NCBI GenBank assembly: GCA_002304945.1
Contig: DBPQ01000099.1
Location: forward strand, 1 to 17,147
Direction of reading: 5' to 3'
Length of the DNA: 17,147 nucleotides
Source of the DNA: Actinomycetales bacterium UBA1416
GTDB taxonomy: Bacteria > Actinomycetota > Actinomycetes > Actinomycetales > Actinomycetaceae
The stretch's first letter is position 1; the number at the start of each line of letters is the position of its first letter. The notes beneath the pieces are model-generated. The model ran no database searches. It was not told the DNA's origin and worked only from the letters and a program-made list of their open reading frames with translations. This document shows positions 14,351 to 17,147 of this stretch, piece by piece. The translations under genes were made by a program, and so were the position numbers.

Positions 14351-14416
14351 CAGGGAGAGCGGATTCGCGTGGGGAGGGTGCGTGTGCGCTCTCCGCACGC
14401 GAGGATGCTCTCCCTG
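14351..14416. terminator. Imperfect inverted repeat between convergent genes
   Basis: CAGGGAGAGC (14351-14360) pairs with GCTCTCCCTG (14407-14416). After a four-base internal loop, TCGCGTG (14365-14371) pairs with CACGCGA (14396-14402). The inner loop carries another GCTCTCC copy. It lies 16 bases from each flanking stop codon, consistent with a bidirectional terminator; no U-tract is present. Confidence 0.65.
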
Positions 14417-14432
14417 ATCCTGGCGGGGAGTC

Positions 14433-16028
14433 CTACGCCGCAGCGGCGCCGGTGGTGGGCGGGGCGGGGACCTCGTCGTCGTCCGCACTGCGCGGCAGGG
14501 CGAGCGTGGCGAGGAGGCCGAGCACGAGGACTCCCGCGGCGATCCCCGTGGTGCGCTTGGCGGCGTCGATGAGGGCATCGGAGGCGATCTCGGCCACCTC
14601 GGCGGTGGCGGGATCGGCCGCGAGGGCGGGGATGGCGGTCCCCACCGAGTCCCGGACCACGTCCACGAACTGTTCGACGACGGCGGGCGGCACCCCCGCC
14701 GCCTCCAGCCCGTCCCGGGTGCCGGACGCGAGACCGGAGATCAGGAGGCCGCCGAGCAGGGCGATCCCCAGCGACGTGCCGAGTTGCCGCGCGGTGGTCT
14801 GCATGCCGGAGGCCTCACCGGACTCCGCCACTGGGACGTCCTCGAGGATGATGTTGGTGAGCTGGGCGGTCGCGAAGCCGACCCCCAGACCGTAGACGGC
14901 GAGGATGCCGGCGATCAGGCCGCTGGCGGCGGGCAGGGCGAGGGCGAGCGCGCCGATCGCGAGCGCCTCCAGCAAGAGCCCGAGACGCACGACGCCCCGC
15001 TTCCCGAGCAGGCCCGTGACCCGCGGGACCATCCCGGACGAGACGAAGGTGCCCCCGGCCAGCGCCACGAGGATCCAGCCGGTGCCGATGGCGTCGTACC
15101 CCATGGCGCCCTGGAGCAGCAGCGGCAGCACGAACAGCATGCCGAACTCGCCGAGGGAGACGATCAGCGCCGCGATCGCCCCGTAGCGGAAGGTGGGGAG
15201 GGCGAACAGGTCGAGGTGGGCGAGCACCACCTTGTCCGCGGCCTCCCGGCGGCGCTGGACCCACACGAACAGAGCGAGGAGGAGCATGCCGCCCGCCAGG
15301 GCGAAGGGGACGGGGGAGGGACCGCCGTCGTGAGTCAGCCAGCCGTACTCGGAGGACTCGATGAGGCCGTAGACGATGGCACCCATACCGAGGCTCGCCA
15401 GCAGGGTACCGAGGACGTCGGTGCCCCGCCGGAGGCTCGTGTCGCGGGTCTCGGGGACGAAGCGCAGCGCGATCGCCACTGCCGCGAGGCTGAAGGGGAT
15501 GTTGATCCAGAACGCCCACCGCCAGCTGAAGTCCGTGGCGAGCCAGCCGCCGAGCAGGGGGCCGACCGCGGCCATCCCGCCGATCATCGAGCCGTACACG
15601 GCGAACGCGATGCCGCGCTCCCGGCCGTGGAACATGGCGTTGATCGTGGAGAGCGTGGAGGGCATCACGAGGGCCGCACCGATGCCCTGGACGAGCCGCG
15701 CCCCGATCAACCAGGTGGGGTTCTGTGCCGTGCCCACGCCGAGGCTGGCCACCATGAAGATGGTGAGCCCCACGACGAACAGCAGGCGGCGGCCGTACAG
15801 ATCGCTGAGGCGCCCGGCGAGCAGGATGAGCGAGGCGAACACGAGGGAGTAGATGGCGTTCATCCACTGGGTCTCGGTGGCGTTCAGCCCGAGGTCCCGG
15901 CTCACAACGGGCAGCGCCACGTTCGCGATCGTGGCGTCCATGATGACGAGGGCGACCCCCAGGGCGATGCCCACGAGCCCGATCCATCGCGTGCGGTCGA
16001 GGACGGCGGTGGATCCGGGCGTGTGCAT
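14433..16028 (-). CDS. DHA2-family MFS multidrug exporter (EmrB/QacA-like)
   Basis: A 531-residue proton-drug antiporter with 14 predicted transmembrane segments. Segment 1 carries the DHA2 motif MDATIANVALP (30-40). Motif A, GRLSDLYGRR, lies at 72-81 between segments 2 and 3, and motif C appears as GARLVQGIGAALVMPSTLSTI. Other drug-exporter landmarks are GPLLGGWLATDFSWRWAFWINIP and SGMQTTARQLGTSLGIALLG. An extracytoplasmic stretch near 455-490 precedes the last segment. The frame is open 14 codons further up, but ATG 16028 is chosen because AGGAG lies four bases before it and the family alignment begins there. It is a single-gene unit divergent from the AEC permease, with no regulator gene adjacent. 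Substrates are unknown. Confidence 0.92.
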   Translation of the reverse strand: MHTPGSTAVLDRTRWIGLVGIALGVALVIMDATIANVALPVVSRDLGLNATETQWMNAIYSLVFASLILLAGRLSDLYGRRLLFVVGLTIFMVASLGVGTAQNPTWLIGARLVQGIGAALVMPSTLSTINAMFHGRERGIAFAVYGSMIGGMAAVGPLLGGWLATDFSWRWAFWINIPFSLAAVAIALRFVPETRDTSLRRGTDVLGTLLASLGMGAIVYGLIESSEYGWLTHDGGPSPVPFALAGGMLLLALFVWVQRRREAADKVVLAHLDLFALPTFRYGAIAALIVSLGEFGMLFVLPLLLQGAMGYDAIGTGWILVALAGGTFVSSGMVPRVTGLLGKRGVVRLGLLLEALAIGALALALPAASGLIAGILAVYGLGVGFATAQLTNIILEDVPVAESGEASGMQTTARQLGTSLGIALLGGLLISGLASGTRDGLEAAGVPPAVVEQFVDVVRDSVGTAIPALAADPATAEVAEIASDALIDAAKRTTGIAAGVLVLGLLATLALPRSADDDEVPAPPTTGAAAA

Positions 16029-16075
16029 CGCGCTCCTGACGGGTTGACGGTGGCGCGTCCTCGCGCGCAACCGGA

Positions 16076-16081
16076 ATGTTA
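16076..16081 (-). promoter_or_regulatory. Candidate -10 for the DHA2 exporter
   Basis: On the minus strand TAACAT (16081 to 16076) matches the -10 consensus at five of six positions and would give a leader of about 40 bases before the AGGAG and ATG at 16028. No good -35 is visible; TCGCTT at 17-base spacing is weak. Confidence 0.35.
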
Positions 16082-16129
16082 CGACGCTCCGTCATGAAAA
16101 GCGAGCCGGGCGAGCCGCCACGCCCGTGA

Positions 16130-16135
16130 GATCAT
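16130..16135 (+). promoter_or_regulatory. Putative leaderless -10 for the AEC permease
   Basis: GATCAT ends six bases before the ATG at 16142 and there is no Shine-Dalgarno sequence. It fits the same leaderless spacing seen before the CHR, ABC and glycosylase genes in this window, though the match to the -10 consensus is modest. Confidence 0.3.
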
Positions 16136-16141
16136 GCCCGC

Positions 16142-17128
16142 ATGGCGGCGGTGCTGGCGGGGATGTCGGTGGTCTGGGTGATCATCCTCCTCGGCTGGGT
16201 GCTCGGCCGCCTGGACGTGCTCGGGCCCGGAGCCGAGGAGGTGCTGAACCGCCTCGTGTACTGGGTGGCCACCCCCGCGTTGCTGTTCGCGACGCTGGCC
16301 ACCACGGACATCCCCGCGCTCGTGGGGGCGCCGCTCGCGGTGGCGGCGCTCAGCGGGGTGGGCTCCGCCGTCACGTTCGCGGCCCTCTCGCGGTTCGCGT
16401 TCCACGATCCCCGTGGCCACACGGTGGTGGGGGCGATGGGGTCCTCGGTGGCGAACGCCGCCCACCTCGGCATCCCGCTGGCCGCCTACGTGCTGGGATC
16501 GGCCACGCACGTGGTGCCCGTCCTGCTCTTCCAGCTGGGCCTCTTCACCCCGATGTTCTTCGTACTCGCGGACCTGGTGTCCCAGGGCTCGACATCCCCC
16601 GGCCGGGTGATCGGCGTGGTGCTGCGGAACCCCCTCGTGCTCGCCGCCGCCGCGGGCATGGCGCTCGGCGCCACGGGCACCGCGCTGCCCGACCTCGCGA
16701 TGGAGCCCTTCCGGGTGGTCGGCGCGGCCGCCGTCCCGGCGGTGCTCATCGCGTTCGGCATGTCGCTCGCCGGGACCACGCTCCGTCTCCCGGCTCTCAC
16801 CCAGCGGCCCGACGACGGCCCCTCATCGCACGACGACGGCGCCGCCCGGTCCGCCGTCGTCGCGACCTCGCGGGGGGTGGCGCTCGCGAGCGCCCTCAAG
16901 CTCCTCGTGCAGCCGGCGTTCGCGTGGGTGGCCGCGACGCAGCTGTTCGGGCTGGAGGGGCACGCCCTGTTCGCCGTCGTCGCGATGGCGGGGCTGCCGG
17001 CGGCGCAGAACACCTACGTGGCGGCCTTCCGCACCGGGACGGCCACCGGCCTGGCGCGCGGCATCGTCCTGGCGACCACGTTCTTCGCCATCCCGACCCT
17101 CGCCGGGATCGCGGCGCTGCTCGCCTAG
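16142..17128 (+). CDS. AEC-family permease (auxin efflux carrier-like)
   Basis: A 328-residue membrane protein of the auxin efflux carrier (Mem_trans) family with eight to ten hydrophobic segments. Bacterial members transport small organic acids such as malate or malonate, not auxin; the substrate here is unknown. Landmarks are LNRLVYWVATPALLFATLA near the N-terminus, SSVANAAHLGIPLAAYVLG in the middle, NPLVLAAAAGMALG, FGMSLAG, and the C-terminal LKLLVQPAFAW and GLPAAQNTYVAAFR. A hydrophilic loop (about 223-240, rich in Asp and Ser) separates the two halves. The ATG at 16142 is the first plausible start and lacks a ribosome binding site. It is divergent from the DHA2 exporter across a 113-bp gap. 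The remaining 19 bases of the window show nothing. Confidence 0.9.
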   Translation: MAAVLAGMSVVWVIILLGWVLGRLDVLGPGAEEVLNRLVYWVATPALLFATLATTDIPALVGAPLAVAALSGVGSAVTFAALSRFAFHDPRGHTVVGAMGSSVANAAHLGIPLAAYVLGSATHVVPVLLFQLGLFTPMFFVLADLVSQGSTSPGRVIGVVLRNPLVLAAAAGMALGATGTALPDLAMEPFRVVGAAAVPAVLIAFGMSLAGTTLRLPALTQRPDDGPSSHDDGAARSAVVATSRGVALASALKLLVQPAFAWVAATQLFGLEGHALFAVVAMAGLPAAQNTYVAAFRTGTATGLARGIVLATTFFAIPTLAGIAALLA

Positions 17129-17147
17129 GAGCGTGGGTCTGTAAGGG

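Noticed and set aside
14784..16097. Long + strand open frame (437 codons) opposite the DHA2 exporter
   Set aside because: Its translation is Gly/Glu/Asp/His-rich without domains and mirrors the codon bias of the real minus-strand gene.
16029..16141. Operator for a TetR or MarR regulator between the DHA2 exporter and the AEC permease
   Set aside because: Only short imperfect inverted repeats (for example GGTTG...CAACC at 16042-16072) are present and no regulator gene is adjacent, so the call is unsupported.

Overview
The window is about 17 kb of very GC-rich DNA (G/C at almost every third codon position, frequent GTG starts, short gene gaps). It looks like the chromosome of a high-GC actinobacterium. 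The mix of DyP peroxidase, PIG-L deacetylase, DUF937, DHA2 exporter and intergenic palindromes would suit the Micrococcales, but that placement is inference. I see no rRNA, tRNA, CRISPR array, transposase, phage gene or origin. It reads as ordinary chromosomal accessory/housekeeping DNA, not a mobile island.

Layout. (1) 43-1353 (+): a two-domain chromate-transporter (CHR) family protein. (2) 1354-1920: a gene-free stretch packed with copies of a short repeat in both orientations, some spaced at about 31 or 62-63 bp, including a 24-bp-arm cruciform. (3) 1921-6934 (-): five tightly packed genes read right to left: AspT-type transporter with two RCK_C domains, YhhN/lysoplasmalogenase-like membrane protein, DUF937 protein with a repeated Gly-rich tail, PIG-L family deacetylase, and AGE-family sugar isomerase. 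The last two overlap by ATGA. (4) 6935-7100: divergent promoter region with a good CsoR-type copper operator (ATACCC-N4-GGGTAT). (5) 7101-8986 (+): PCu(A)C copper-chaperone lipoprotein and a Tat-exported DyP peroxidase, joined TAATG. (6) 9036-11443 (+): ABC-2 exporter ATPase and permease plus a class I methyltransferase. The ATPase has an altered Walker A. The permease-methyltransferase junction is a chain of 17-bp repeats forming two overlapping six-codon minicistrons. (7) 11499-13541 (-): a long-chain acyl-CoA ligase with an unusual 11-residue-repeat helical tail and acidic end. (8) 13684-14334 (+): DNA-3-methyladenine glycosylase. (9) 14433-16028 (-): DHA2 (EmrB/QacA-like) drug exporter. 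(10) 16142-17128 (+): AEC-family permease.

How they work together. Blocks 4-5 look like a copper-responsive cell-envelope unit: a copper chaperone and a secreted heme peroxidase behind a CsoR-like site. The PIG-L/AGE pair looks like consecutive deacetylase and isomerase steps on a sugar, substrate unknown. The ABC/methyltransferase block is a small exporter operon. The remaining genes seem to be single transcription units, several apparently leaderless (a -10-like hexamer 6-7 nt before the start codon). All three convergent gene junctions hold inverted repeats, probably acting as bidirectional terminators. No defence island or biosynthetic cluster is present. The most unusual items are the phased repeat array, the minicistron chain, and the 11-mer tail on the acyl-CoA ligase.
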